Notes: a model not told the origin generated them from the sequence alone. A stretch of DNA of 64,000 bases from Sistotremastrum niveocremeum HHB9708 (GCA_001630475.1 KV419425.1:243365-307364); one strand, 5' to 3'; positions 1-12,984 are shown, counted from the stretch's first letter. Program-made: numbers and translations.

Positions 1-116
1 CACGTTGAGATTACGTAATGGCTAACCGGGGATTTTCCGAGCGAGGGCGATGACTGTATTCACATGACTAATACACGATGCTACGCTACTCTACAATTGT
101 CCATTAAAAACGTTGA

Positions 117-2251
117 TCAAGAAGCGACGTGTGATTCTACGCCATATATATTGACTCCGCGCTGAGAATCATTGTCAGCGACAAAGGCCCACGACGAATA
201 AAAGTTCCCAATCACCTTTTTAGGACACGCATCTGTGACATGATTGCACCCATAGCACTTGATATAAGACAAAGAGGAACATCCATCCAAGAGAGATTTC
301 ACGACGAAATCATCAGCTTCCCTACACCAACTAATATCAACCCTGACGAGTCTAGAAGCCTTCAACGCGATCGTCATGAGTGTATCATTCGATGTATCTT
401 TCCAGCTATTGATGTTGAGTTCGATGAGATCCCTGCCGGAATGATCGAGTAGTCCAGTGAGGGCATCCGACGCGAGCTCGTGGCATCGGGAGAGATCGGC
501 GTGGATCAAAGGAGGTTCTTTTCGATATGCTTTGAAGAACTTCGAAACTCCTCTGTCGGTAAGGTCATCAAGACCGGAAAGGATAAGTGTCGTGAGGACA
601 GGCGTATACGGCAGAACGCCATCTTCGAGGAATACATCGGAAAGGAAAGCATTGTGTGATAGATCAAGATGAGTGAGCTTTCCTCCGATCGCAGCTAAGA
701 GATCGACGACAGCTTGATCCCCCAACGACTCCTTCGGCCTCGAAAGGTCGAGATACGTAAGATCGGAGAGCTTGGCGATATGAGGGAGGAACGAATCAGC
801 CATCAAGCCGATTTCTTTCAGGCGCAACTCGGTGAGGTTGGGGCATTGTGTAACGAGGGATTCAATGCATGTGATGTCGAAGCGCGGAGATTGGGTGATG
901 AGGAAGCTCGTCAATTGCGGGCCTTTGCTTTCGAAGAACTTGATCCATGCGGGGACGCGCACGAGGAAGGGACCGAGGAGTTCGATGCGTTTGAGGTGGG
1001 GGAGACTTCTGCTCCAGTGTTCGACGGCTGTGCCTTCGATCAAGCCGCAATAGTCCAGCCTGAGTGATTCGAGGTTTGGATTGAGGGAGGCTAGGGCACA
1101 AAGAGCGTCAGGCTTGAGATCTGATCGAATATCAGTAGTGGATATGAAGTAAAGAGTGAGACTGACTGGTGGCATCGTAGATGGTCAAGGTGGTGTTTTT
1201 GACGTTGTAGAACAGTTGAGAATTCTCGGCGGTCAAGCTTCTTGCTTTAGCGATGACACGTAATATTTCGTTCATGCTAACAACGCCGATGTCGCCTAAA
1301 GCTTCGACGTCCTCGAGATGCTCAGTGATGACCTATACATTGAACTGTTAATCCGAGCTTGAGCATGAAGAACTTCAGGTCACGCACCTTTATACAGATA
1401 CCAGATAAGGTCGGGATACGTTCTACATCCTCATAGCTCACGACTTTCCTCTTCTCTGTAGGAGCTTTTCGTTTTCGAGGAGCCACCTTCTTGAACGGAT
1501 CGATGCCGGCTGCTTTGGCACATGCGTGGCATAGCCATCCCGGGCCTGGGTCGGCAGCAACAGTATAACGCGTCTAGTGCGAGTTTGAATAGGAGGAAAA
1601 GCCAAGACCGAGTTCTGCGTACCATTGTAAATTCCTTGTGACACTCTGCACACTCCTCCAAGCTTCCAATCGGCGGTCGAGCGGTAGGATCGTCCAGATC
1701 TGTGATACGGCGAGAGTTCTTGATGGGCAGGGCGTTGTATTCGTCTTCATCGTCATCGTCAGAACCAGAGGCATCTCCCTTCTTTTTCTTCTGCTTCGCC
1801 TTTGCCTTCGCTTTCGCCTTTGCCAACGCAGCTTTCGCGAGCTTCGCCTTCTTGGTCTTAGGCTGATCACCCTCATCTCCATCATCAGATGCATCCAGGT
1901 CGTCCGATCCATAGCCACTGCGTCTCTGAGTGCACGTTAGCACGAGTATAGTAGCTCTAGATGTAGTTCCTCACCCGAGTCAAACGCGAGCGGTTGGGCG
2001 ACTCCATCTCCACATCCTCGCTTGGTTCTCCATTTTCTGGCTGATTTGATGGTCCAGCAACAGGCTGCTGTTGGTTCTGTCTTGTCTGTGCTCGTCGAGC
2101 CACCGAGGTATGCGTGATACCACTCTCCTATGAAAATTTGCGAAATAGTCAGTCTTGTATCTTTTTCTTCGATTTTTCCGGGACTGACTCTTAGAAATTC
2201 TGTGAGAGCAGATGTAGGTCCGCGAACATTATTTGAAGCTCTTCGAGACAT
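117..2251 (-). CDS. rad7: Rad7-type nucleotide excision repair LRR protein
   Basis: Homologue of fungal Rad7 (fission yeast Rhp7), which with Rad16 and Elc1 recognises UV damage in non-transcribed DNA during global genome repair in the nucleus. About seven exons on the minus strand read through at consistent splice sites and give roughly 610 residues. The first exon carries the family's N-terminal motif RGPTSALTEFLR. A basic/acidic low-complexity block (Lys/Ala-rich, then Asp-rich) follows. Next comes a zinc-finger-like CAEC...CHAC pair split by an intron near 1574-1626. The C-terminal ~350 residues are leucine-rich repeats of the Cys-containing type (for example LTELRLKEIGL, LTHLDLSHNAF, LVRVDISWC). 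The Met at 1175 is internal, because exons continue upstream to 2251. The last intron (about 172-210) joins VTDACPKK to a short final exon ending at 117. The family call is firm; exact exon ends are inferred. Confidence 0.9.
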
Positions 2252-2447
2252 GGTCGTTGATCTCGTTCAGAGCTTGGAAAACAAGGGAGAGCAAGCGCAA
2301 TCGGCACCGGATCCAGCTGACTCCTCGCGCCGTCACAAATGTCACACGCGTTCTCGTCACGGTTCGTCATTCGGCTTTCGACTACGACTGGGCCTACACT
2401 GGATTGAGAACTAGGACTCGCCTCTGCATTCTTGAGGACTGGTCGAC
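2252..2447. promoter_or_regulatory. Shared divergent upstream region of rad7 and rap1
   Basis: Only about 196 bp separate the two start codons of the divergently transcribed repair and telomere genes, so the promoters must overlap or be bidirectional. I see no clear TATA box. The stretch is moderately GC-rich and holds a few tandem CTCGTC-like words. The bidirectional role is inferred from layout only. Confidence 0.5.
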
Positions 2448-5156
2448 ATGGTCGAAAAGATTTTCTTGCGAATAATCAACGGCGTCGATTTCCCAATTAA
2501 ATTTTATATACACGACGAGTTGGATGATGCAAGGTCTTTAAAGAAAACCATAGAGGTGCGTGAACCCGCCCGCTCACTCCTGTGCCATGTTACTTATGTT
2601 ATAAGCCCAGAAATATGGTGGACGTGTTATACCTGAAATCCCTTTCCTGGGCTTTGTCGTAGTCGACCCGGAAACGCCGAATGGAAGGAAGCTGGCTCGA
2701 CAGTGGAATAACATAGAACGCAAAGATAGATTCTTCGTCAAGCCTACTTATGTCACTAAATGCATCGAGGAGGAGGAACTTCTGGATCCCAGACTGGGTC
2801 AACATACTGCAGGCTTGGCCAAAGTCACCGGCAAACTTCTACAATCGAAGGGGAAAGCTATGCGCGTTTTTATCGACGATTCAGTAACAGGAAAGGCGCG
2901 TAAAGCTCTTCGGTCTGAGATAAAAGTGCGTTACAGCAATCGGGAACTTAGGAAACTCTTATAAATATTTCTTAGGATAACGGTGGCCTCGTCGGATCCG
3001 AAACAAGCGGCTGCGACATCTTGATTGCCGCCGATACGAAAGAAGCCAATGCTCTGGATAGACACAAATCCTCTCCAGCCGTTATGACAGGCGACGTTGA
3101 CTGGCTCCACAAATGTATCTTCTCACAGCGGCTGGAAAGACGGATAATCAATAGAGGAGGTGCAAGGCCTGGCGGAAGGTGAGCAATGTGGCATTCGGAG
3201 AGTTGAAATGCCACTTACCGTTGATGCAGCCGCACGGATTTTTCTGCGAGTGACGACGAACATCTGGTCAAGTACATAGCGCAACACTACAGCAAAGGTG
3301 GCTTCAGCGGTCCGAAGTTCCACACGGAGATGTGCAACGATGTGCGTATTTGACAGCCTCGGCCATGTTGATGACGGTTCTAAATTATGGATTAGCCGAA
3401 GGAAAAGAGTTGGACTAAGAGGCATCCCATACCATCCTGGCAAAATCGATATTCGAAAAACAAGAACAAGGGCAAGAATTTCGATGCAAGGGTCCAAGCC
3501 TATCTCGAAAGACATCCAAATCGCATACGTAAGCCTGTAGATGATGACGGAGAAGAGGAAGAAGAAGAGGAGGAGGAGGAGGAGGAGGAGGAAGAGGAAG
3601 AGCCTGAAGAAGACGACGAAGAAGAAGAAGTGGAAGACAAACTCAAAGGAGGCACAGATGATGATGATGAAGATCAGGAAGAACAAGATCATGAAAAGGG
3701 ACGACGTGGCGAACACGGCAATGACGAAGATGAAAACAGCCAGAAGAGTGGTCACGACGTGCCCCCTGCCGACAACCTTTCCGACAACGATGGCCCTAAC
3801 GCTGCTGGCGATATCGACAGTCACTTTGACAACGAGTTGAATTTATTCCCGGAGCCTTCACTTGATCGACGAACCGACAAAACTTCCTCCGCCACATCGA
3901 AAAGCCGGGTTCAGCGAAAGGACGACGCCGAAGAGGAGGAAGAAGAAGAAAAGGAGGAGGAGGAGGATGACGATGCTGGAACTAGGAAGGAAGATCGGAA
4001 AGCGGAAGAAGAAGAAGTTCCTAGAGCAGGTCCCATCGAATTATCAGAGTCAGAGGATGAACCTGTGGTGAGTGACCAGCTTCTACTTATGTCGTCTCAA
4101 TAATAATGAATCAAATACGGCAGCCCAAGCCCAAGTCCCGTTCTTTACCGAAGCCAAGGTTTGCCTCACTCCTCTTAGCACGATCTTCTGCGACTGAATC
4201 TAGCTTGCAGAGCTACTGCAAAAAAGATAACGCGAAAAGCAGGGGCTCGGCATTCCTCCCCTCTTGTACCCGAATTGTCCGTCTTCGTTCTTTTCCATCC
4301 TTCTTCCGTTTCGCTGATGCGTGTATAGCGATCAAGAACTTGATGACGTAGACACGCGTGGCGATAGCATCCCTCTTCCCGATTCGACTGCAGTCCAGCC
4401 GGCTGTTCCCGGTAGTACGTTGTACGAACGAGGGCATGGCGAAGCCGAGCAAAACACAGGGAAACTTCCCCTCTCCATGATCGCGGAAGATGAAGAAGTT
4501 AGAGACAGTGTCGTACGAGATCGACAGGGTTCTTCGCGAAATGCACCCTTGGCCGACGAACACGGGAGAGCTGAGGAGGGCAAGGCCGTCACGGTGAAAC
4601 AGAAGGAAGTGGCAACGACGAAGAAGAGGAAGGAGGCGTAAGCATTCCTTCAACCTTTACCCATTCTTCTCCTCATTTTGGCCTCTCCAGATCTTCCACG
4701 GCAGACACTCCTAACGAGGAACAAGGACCTTCCAAACGACGACGAACGACACAAGCCGCGCAGCAGACCAACGAAGACGAAGACGACGAACGAGCCGATG
4801 CAATTCTTTCCGCGCAAGCCGTTCCATTATCAAAGATCATTGCATCAGCTTCCAAACCAACTTCTACGAAACCACCCTCTCGAGCTCGTGGGGCTAGAAA
4901 GGTAGCCAATAAAGAGCCACCTCCGGCTACCGAGCCATTGAACCTCCGACGCGGACGTTCCGCTTCTGTGCAGCCTCCGGATGAAACCTCTAAAATTGCG
5001 GGAGAATTTGGGACGCATGTGGACAAGGTCAAGATACAGATGCAAAGATTCAATGGAGATACACAGAAGGTTCGGGAGCATTTTGAAACGGAACGGCTGA
5101 TTAGAGAAGGTCCGTCAAAGACAAGAGGGAAGAGGGGGGCGTCTAAATCCCGCTAA
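2448..5156 (+). CDS. rap1: Rap1-type telomere protein (BRCT-BRCT-like-Myb)
   Basis: Eight exons (about 2448-2555, 2611-2925, 2976-3178, 3230-3341, 3396-4067, 4124-4158, 4329-4637, 4691-5156) keep one frame and give about 739 residues. Residues 1-95 form a BRCT domain (hydrophobic start, KYGGRVIPEIPFLGFVVVD, then KPTYVTKCI). A second BRCT-like module spans about 117-194 (IKDNGGLVGSETSGCDILIA, then VDWLHKCIF). Residues 213-283 match the Rap1 Myb/homeobox fold: FSASDDEHLVKYIAQHY, then HPIPSWQNRYSKN with its Trp. A long Glu/Asp-rich tract and basic patches follow. The C-terminal ~50 residues (GEFGTHVDKVKIQMQRF...) may be an RCT-like helical module. Rap1 proteins cap telomeres through Taz1/TRF or directly bind telomeric DNA. 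The order BRCT-Myb-acidic linker-C-terminal helices supports Rap1. The second BRCT is less usual and needs structural confirmation. Confidence 0.8.
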
Positions 5157-5514
5157 GTGCGTCACGCCCGTGTTGCTTTGTTTGCTGGGACTTCATCGTT
5201 TATCTATCTGTATATTATCGAGGTATCGTATCTCTTGTACAGTCTATTAGTAATGGGTATGTAGGCAGAGCGTCTTGCATTGTACAATCACAATCTTGGT
5301 TTGCGAACCCCACAGTCGTTACCGTAGCCGAGCGAGGCCAAATGGCCTGCCATCGAATGGCGAGGAGGCTGCGCGGTGAGGAATAGGCTACGTGGCAGTT
5401 CTTCGAGAGCATCTCCGATCGGAGATAGGATGACGGCAATGATATGCTAATGACAATTGGGTCGGTCCCAAAATTAGTAAATCTCAAAAGAAAGTAACAA
5501 TGCAAGAACGAACC
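5157..5514. other. Convergent 3' intergenic region
   Basis: This lies between the rap1 stop and the stop of the next, opposite-strand gene. It presumably holds both 3' UTRs. I see no gene or repeat in it. Confidence 0.5.
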
Positions 5515-6090
5515 TCAGGGTTGCTGAGCATAATACAGGGCATAGTCTTTCTGCCCTTCACTGAGCAAACCGGCATACACAGCCTTTTGCAATACTGATG
5601 CAACCCAGTGTTGATCAGACATGCCACTATGTTCCGTCGGAGGAGGGGTATCCCATGCAATATCCTCGAGCTTTTCTCGTTCTTGCAGCGTCATATCCCG
5701 GAGATGGATGTTGATGCCACGTTCATAACTCTCTCGATCAAAAATAGTGGTATATGGGCCCCAATTCGTATAGAATTCGTATCCGGGCATCTGCTTGACT
5801 TCGATGACTCGGAAGCCGAGACAGGTAGAATCTGTCGAGAGTGGAACTGTCGCCCAGGCGAGCTTCCAATGTCTCTCCTGAACAGTCTCTGGCATCTGGC
5901 GACGAGTGACGCAGAGGGACACGGTTCTGGGTTCGTTGGGGTCGGGGCCAGCGAACTCTAAGTCGATTGGGGCACGCATCCCATAACGTTGACCGAGTGC
6001 TGGGTCACGATGCGTGTTGATACTTGGATAAAGGACTTGGCGAGGGGGCATGAAGGTCGAAGGTGGAAATGACAGAACCTGGACCAACAA
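5515..6090 (-). CDS. Uncharacterised protein, single exon
   Basis: A single open frame of 191 codons, with possible starts at 6090 or at the internal MPPRQVLYPSIN methionine about 13 codons in. The composition looks protein-like rather than random: many Trp, Tyr and charged residues (RHWKLAWATVPL, YEFYTNWGPYTTIFDRESY) and a C-terminal segment SDQHWVASVLQKAVYAGLLS that resembles the closing helix of small agaricomycete domains of unknown function. There is no signal peptide or membrane span. I do not recognise the family. It ends tail to tail with rap1. The frame is well supported, the function unknown. Confidence 0.55.
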   Translation of the reverse strand: MLVQVLSFPPSTFMPPRQVLYPSINTHRDPALGQRYGMRAPIDLEFAGPDPNEPRTVSLCVTRRQMPETVQERHWKLAWATVPLSTDSTCLGFRVIEVKQMPGYEFYTNWGPYTTIFDRESYERGINIHLRDMTLQEREKLEDIAWDTPPPTEHSGMSDQHWVASVLQKAVYAGLLSEGQKDYALYYAQQP

Positions 6091-7943
6091 ACAGAGTATT
6101 TAAAGCCAAGAGTCCTAATAACATGTCGTCCGCGACTTTTGTGACCAGATCGGTGCCGTACGGACAAAGACACCAGAGATAAAGGAAGGATCAAAGGAGT
6201 ATTGACCGTCGTCATGTCAGACTTAGTCGAACTCGGAACGCCCCTGCGTGATGAGATGACGTAAAGAAGAGGGCGGAACCTTCGGCCAATCAGATGTATT
6301 GAAGCCAGTGATCGAGTGAAAAATTTCTTGCAGCATGGCACTTGACAAGAGCTCTGGACCTCGAGAATAAGAAGACAACCGCCAACGTTGCTAAATTGGA
6401 ATGACCCCGCCCACTGTGTGGTAAAATCTCGGACTTAGTCTGACTGTCAAGTCGAGTGGGATCGTTTGGAGTAGATCAGGGTGGCGAGATAAATGTCTTG
6501 CCTCGTGTTTACCTGCGCGAGTCGAATAGAGCCCGGTTCTAGCGTACCTGCATGTGTACATCTTGCAGACGCAATTGCCCGGCCGATGAAATTTTCCGGT
6601 TCTAGGGTCACCCCGCAGATCCCTCGATCGACCTGACCTTGTTTTATTTGGGTTCGATGGCGAGTTCACGTGAACTAAATTGAGAAGGAAGGCTATCTTG
6701 TCATTCCAGAGTGTCAGTAGTATATAGAGACACGTGACAGAATGAAGCTTGCTTTCTTCGGATGCCATTCCCAAAGGATGCCATCCGCGTTTCCTGCGCA
6801 ATCGACGCATTGGGCCGTCACGATTGTCCGATACAGAATGGAATCCGTGGGCGCGTAATGTAACTGCGTATTGTGGTTCGATGCGTTCACCGACACAGTA
6901 GCGCTGCGTACCAAAGTGAATCCGAGGAACAATGATCACGCTATCGTGGGATAAATTACATGGGACCGCTTCTGACAATGGCAACATGATGCCGGGAGGA
7001 TTTGACTCGATAGAGAGCGGCAATAATAAGATTGGGAGAAGGCCGATGGCATCTCAGGACTGAGGTGGAACTTGCAAGCCGATCCGTCCCCATGAATGCA
7101 AGGGGCCACAGTGGATTCTTGGCTCGTCTCCTCGCCACGAAACCGTAATTCGGGGATAGGATCCAGTTAGGAATAACTCAATTCTGATAAGCTTTGATCA
7201 CTGATGAGGCGTTGATTGTCTAACCGACCCTGACCAGCAGAAATTCTACTCACTAAGGAGTAGGGTGATCTGCTTCGGGAACAAGACCAGAAAAACGCGA
7301 TTGGCGTTCATCAAATAACAATTCTCGGCTCTTTGAGGGTATACTGCGCGACCTCGATATGTTTGTCGAGTAATCCAAATACGGGTGGAGATCCGACCGT
7401 GGCGAGGGCAAGTGCTCGCTAGGCGATGTTGGCCCCATTCTACGCCAACGGCTGAAGCTTCATAATCAAGATCAGGACTTCGAAGAAATCTAGATATGTT
7501 CTAGGTTTCTAGCCCCAACTCCTGATCAGAATACAGTCTGAATGCGTAAGTTCCCCGTGTGTTATGGAGTTGGCAGCATTGACCATCGTAGAGAGACGAA
7601 AGAGAGCTGATTCCGTTCTAAGCGAGCGGAAGGTGCCTTAGCTTACGGACTTCGACTTCTTAGCCAAACTCCTGCAAATCAACATTTCATACTCCTACGA
7701 ATAATAAACACCGACCGTGAGGCCCAAAGGAAACAAGTTCCAGCACTTCAGAAGTCGATACCATTGTTCGTAACATGATCCGATATTTATTAGTGACAAA
7801 TAGCTATAGATGGAGCAAGTAAAGACATCCCCTACACATGCTTCCCCCTTCGCGACGGAGTCTACGGCTACACCTATGTGAGTGGAGTAGAACAACTGAA
7901 CAAAACAAGTATCGAAGCCTGCGCTACTTGGGGGAACCCTACC
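6091..7943. other. Intergenic stretch without a supportable gene
   Basis: Six-frame reading gives only short overlapping frames. The longest, a 210-codon minus-strand frame at 6391-7023, has no recognisable domain and overlaps an equally plausible alternative frame at 6714-6932. I see no tRNA, clear repeat or transposon end here. Parts must serve as upstream sequence for the 5.5-6.1 kb gene and as 3' sequence of the WDR48-like gene. Confidence 0.5.
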
Positions 7944-8212
7944 CTACAACTTACGCCATTCTAAGCAACTAACAACAAAGAACAAAAAGGACATTCCTAA
8001 CAACAACAATTGTTCCCGAAACATAAAGTTACTGCGATAATAAATCATCAACATGGGATTGATTGTCTCAAAACATCGTGGGGCTCCGCGAATCGCGTCT
8101 AGCCAAGGATCAAGCAACACCGCGGATGGCCATACATTCCCATCGATGTCTGCCCTCACTGGAGGATATTGCTGCATATATCTTAACCTCGTCTTGAGCG
8201 CCTGGAGTGATT

Positions 8213-11200
8213 TTAGGATGACCCTACCGGCGTTTTGCGCCGATAGTGCATGACGAGTTCCGCGCCCTGCCGCCATATGAACTGCCGCACAGCAGCCAGG
8301 GTCATATACCAAGGCAGAACGGCATCGTTGCAGAGGATCTCGAAAGATTCCTCGGGGTATTTCGAAAGTTGGCGTTGGGATTCGTTACGTGTGGGAGTGG
8401 GAGGTGTACCAGAAGCACTGTCCGATTGTGTATCCTCATTCGTACTCGTCGTCGAAGCAGAAGAAGAGGGGTTCGTTGCATCTTGAGCGTCGTTGTTAGT
8501 CGTACCACGGTCTCCGCTCGTCACGGACTGTTGCTGTGCTGTGAGAAGTTCCTGTTCCTCAATCTTCTCTTGTACCTGAGAGAAGTGAGCAACAAAATTA
8601 GGATGGCGCCACGCCAGATTCATGGATCGAAAATGGATGAAAGGCGACGTACATATGCGGCAACTTTTCGAATCCGTAGGAAGCGACTCGCGGTTAGCCG
8701 AGATTGGCTGGAAGGATCGAAGCTACGTCAATATCGATCATTAAGCACAGCAAGGATGCAAATGCATACCTCGTTGACAGATCCGGTAATAAAAGTTCTG
8801 TCTTCTCGCCCTTCCACGGTAGTAGCACGAAACCGAGTTTGACCACAGGCGGGGGTGGCGTCTTATTCAGTAGAAGACACTCGAGCAACCAGAGAGGCAT
8901 GACTTCTTCTAGTAATTGAGCGTCGTCGCCTGTTGATGAGACGAGCCCGCGGTAGAAGGACGTTGTGCCGGACGAGGATTCGTCAGAGATCACAATGACT
9001 GCATTGGGAGGCATTGCCAGAGGAGGAGCATCGTGTTGGGTGGGCGGTGACAGCGATCCTAGGATGATTTTCTGTTCGGGTGAAATCTTCTTCTCCTCCG
9101 CGACGTCCTACATCGGAGACCAAACATCAGACAACTGCTACTCATATCAAGATATTGAACTCACCGATTTCTCATCAATCTCATCCAGAGTCGTATTCCC
9201 ACCACTGGCGGCAGCAGCGCCCGCCGTATCAACACCAGGCGTTTTCTGTCCCTTCGTCTTCCAGGGAACCTTCAGCCTCCCCATGAACCCCGTAGGCGTA
9301 CTGGGCACTTCCTTCGCCGCTACCGCTGCTGCTGCCTCTTTCGCGCCTGTACTGGGCGCAGCTCCACCCCAGCCTGAAAAGTCGTCCGGAGTCGTAGGAC
9401 TCAACGGAGCCTTCTTTCCTCCTTTATGCGAGAAATAATCTGCAACGTGATGGTGGTTCGGATGAGGTGTATTCGTTGCTGTATTTGTTCCGCCCGCTTG
9501 AGCAGTTAAGGTATGTATCGTATCGGAAGTATTAATTCGCGGGGCTGTAGGACGTGGTGTTAATAGGCCGTCTGTAGGTGGTGGAATTGGACCAGGCGAT
9601 TGTGGAATAGGGGACAACGCGTTATCTCTTCTGAGAAGAGAGGGCGATTCGGGGAGAACAGCGGGAGTCATGGATGGTGTTGTGATGACTGATGAGATTG
9701 CAGGAGATTGGAGTCCGGGCGTCATGTGTAGCGAATAGAGATGATTATGGTCTGTCATTCGTCCCGAAAGTGATCGTGAGGTGCTTGTTCGTGAAATGAT
9801 CTCGGAGCCCCCAGCCCCAGAACGCAGTCGAGAGAGCTTCAGTTCCTCCCGAATGAAATTCGAGAATAGGTTCGTCAGGACCCATTTTCCGATATTCACT
9901 GTACGACTCAATCAGCCACCGAAAAGATCAAAGAATAAGCAGAAGAGACGCACGTCGGAATTCATCATCAAACCTCCTCTCATTAATATCATACCCAGCC
10001 TCATCCCCGAATATCTCTCCCTCAAAACATCTCTCAAGAATCTGCACCGTCAAATTCCCCACTCCCGTATCAACTCTCGCCCAAGCAAGCACATGTCCCT
10101 CTCCCTCGACTCTCTCCCTAACAGCTTCCAACGCTTCCCTTGGCCCAATCACCCTCTTCTCCTCCTTAACCTTCAACGTCCCATTAATAAAATCCTGCAC
10201 CGCATCCCTCTTCGGTTTATTCATCTCCCCACTATCCTCCAATACAGCCCTCTCAACATCCTCATTACTGAACACGCCTAAACATATCGCTCGTACGATA
10301 TCCCACAACGCGACTTCTCCACCCGCATCGACGCTCAACGCATGCATACGTGAATTGAGTATTACACTTCGGAGGAATCCTTTGCCGCCTTGAATTACGG
10401 AGTTGGGTTCGGGTTGGAGACGAAGAGGTGTAGCGTTCTCTACGAGATCGCGATGTTCGTATCTCTGTCGCGCGCTGGGAGGAATGACGTAGTGAATGCC
10501 ATCTTGAACGCTATACTCGTATCCACTCGAATATAAGATCTGCGATCCGGAATGAGGGGGACTGATCCCATGATGAGGAGATATATGTGAGGACCCAGGT
10601 CCAGCGCCCGCGCGTGATGGAGGAGTCGAAGAGGGGTTATAGAGATTATTTGGAGAGATAGCGACAGCGTTAGGGGGAGATAGGGTATTGTGTCGGTTCG
10701 GGATGAGTCGAGGGACGGATTGAATGGATGCTGCAGAATAAAGTGTCGCCACGTCCGCTTCACGTATCTGTTCGTTCGCTCCAGGACCTCCAAGGCCGCC
10801 TGTGCCAGCAAAGACAGGTGCCATCGCGTAATCCCTCTGATCCTCCAGCTTCACCAGTGAATCGTATGGTATACCATTCAGACCACTCCCAGCTCCACTT
10901 CCATCCGCTCCTCTCGATGCGAATGCATTAGCGTTCGCTGTCGTAGTCGTCGTAGCAGTCGCATGCGAAGTGAAAGAAGCTGACGATCTTCTGGGTTCCA
11001 GTGTCGGAATAGACCTCGGCGACGCCGGCGATCCAGAAACAGGGTTAGAAACCACCGAACTCGTGGTGATACTGGTAGTGGAATATCCTGGCGGAGCAGG
11101 AGTTGTCGAATTCCTCCTCGAAGCAGCTGGTGATCCAAATTCATCCCCAAAAGGATCTCCAGAATCGAGTCTCCCTTCTTTCCTCCCTACATCTCTCCAT

Positions 11201-12800
11201 CGTGTAATGGAGCTCTGCCCTGTTGCAGTCCATACCCATTTATCATCTCTCGCTAAGATCTTTCCGATGCCTTCGCCTGATTGATCCCGGCAGAGTAATG
11301 TACATTCGGCGTCGTTGAGGGTGTCGGATGATTCGACATCGATGCGGCAGAGGTTTCCTGAGCGGTCACCGGAGTAGAATGTTTCGAGTCGGGGATGAGA
11401 AGAGTGGAGTGACCAGATTGAATCGGTGTGATGGGAGAAGGTGTGTAGGCATTTATAGGGAGAAGAGAGTGACCAAAGCTTAATGGAGGAGTCTGCGGAT
11501 CCTGTCAAGAGCTGATACCAGCGTCAGGTTCACGAAGAGAACGTAGGGAAAGAAAGGGACGAACATATTGTCCGGTACCTGACCCGACGATGCTCCTGAT
11601 GATATCAGTATGTCCAACTAGCTTTCCGGCCCTCTTCCCACTCCTAGGATCCCATAGTCGAACAACCCTCTCTGGACCTCCACTAGCTATCAATCCTCCA
11701 TATTCATCCGTCAACGCGATAGTATACACGCTCGATTTCGGACTTGATGGATCGGCAGATTGTAATGTTACAACAGGCGCGGGTGGTTTTCCATGCGATC
11801 CGTTATGTGCATTGGATGAAGAGCCTAATGAGGAGGAGGAGGAAGATGTCGTGTGTGGGTGAGAGGAGGTGGCACGTGAGATGTCCCAGAGTTTGATTGT
11901 TCGGTCCAGCGAACCGGATGCGACCCAGGGTTGGTGAGGAGTGTGAGCCAGACACCTGACGTAGTCTGAATGTGTGCCAACGAGGGCGAGGTTTTGTGAT
12001 GTTGGGTTTGGGTCGTGGGGTGACCAGGCTTTTACAGTTCCGTCCGAAGACGCGGATACAACTGCGATTGAACGATTGTTAGCTCTTAGGTCGTATTGTC
12101 TGAATTAATAGAGAACGTACCAGTTTGATTTTGATTACAAAGTACAAGGTCGCTGACCCAGTCCGAGTGTGCCTGTGCACATTGTCGGAAAGTTGACGGT
12201 GGAGGCTACACGTGTCATTAGCAAAATTCCTCAAATGAAGTCAACTAAATCCAAGCGCACCTCTGATGAATCTGAAGTGTTCATCTCCCAAAGATCTTCA
12301 TAAGGGATTTCCTGATCGCTGTGTTTCGACCGTCGTTTGCGTGGCAAGACTTCACCCAAGACATCGCCATCAGAAGCACCCAAGTCGTCCGGATCGTCTT
12401 CTTCATCAATGATATCGTCGGCCCAGCCTGTTAAATACTCCCAGTTTGCAGCTCTCGGGCTGACACCGGATTCATATCCATACTTGCACTTTCGCCTGCT
12501 AAAGCTCATGTGCAGGTCCCAAGCAATGACCAGCCCATCTCGTCCTCCAGAATACAAGATGCCCTCTGGAGATTCATGGCCCTCCAATAATGTTGATGTG
12601 TCTAGGGCGAGCGATGCGACGCCGAGACGATGCTGGGGTTGAGCCTGTGCTGGGAACTGGATTGATTTTTTTGGAGATGAGGGGATGACGAGGGGACCTG
12701 GACGGCCGTCTCTGGGTATATGAAGAGAGGGGAGGGAGAGGAGGGGTACTGGGACCGTAGGCGTTGGGATTACATAGGAAACTCTTCTTGACGAGGCCAT
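8213..12800 (-). CDS. WDR48/UAF1-like WD40 protein, deubiquitinase activator
   Basis: Multi-exon minus-strand gene encoding roughly 1,300 residues. The N-terminus has the family start [14 protein letters not shown], then [12 protein letters not shown] and [16 protein letters not shown]. This begins a beta-propeller continued by repeats such as [69 protein letters not shown] and [14 protein letters not shown] long Ser/Thr/Pro/Ala-rich insert with low conservation follows (about 9.2-11.2 kb). The C-terminus has the DUF3337 region ([23 protein letters not shown]) and ends with a ubiquitin-like domain segment ([22 protein letters not shown]). WDR48 (human) and Bun107 (fission yeast) bind and activate USP1/USP12/USP46/Ubp9-type ubiquitin proteases. 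Start and stop agree with the family, so I reject the further frame at 7944-8312. Exon edges are approximate. Confidence 0.87.
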
Positions 12801-12984
12801 TGAACGTAGCCCTCCAGGTAATCCGCAAGCAGGCGCCGCGCTATCGGCCTCGGAGGGTCAGGGTGTGCCTGAATCTTTCAGGGACGCTTAGATTCGCAAA
12901 TTTCACACGAAATTAGCAGAGCACGCGGCCACGCTGGGAACAAAGATAAGCCTCATCTACATTATTCCTTACACTATCTCACAC

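Noticed and set aside
117-1175. Start of the Rad7 gene at 1175
   Set aside because: This Met is inside an intron/exon boundary; upstream exons with the conserved N-terminus and zinc-finger pair continue to 2251.
3123-3824. 233-codon minus-strand frame rich in Phe/Leu/Ile
   Set aside because: It is the complement of the Glu/Asp-rich tract of the rap1 gene, a composition artefact.
6391-7023. 210-codon minus-strand frame as a gene
   Set aside because: No domain, unusual composition and a competing overlapping frame; no splice partners found.
7944-8312. 122-codon minus-strand frame next to the WDR48-like gene
   Set aside because: The WDR48 ubiquitin-like end is reached in another frame at 8213. 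This frame has no family similarity and overlaps it.
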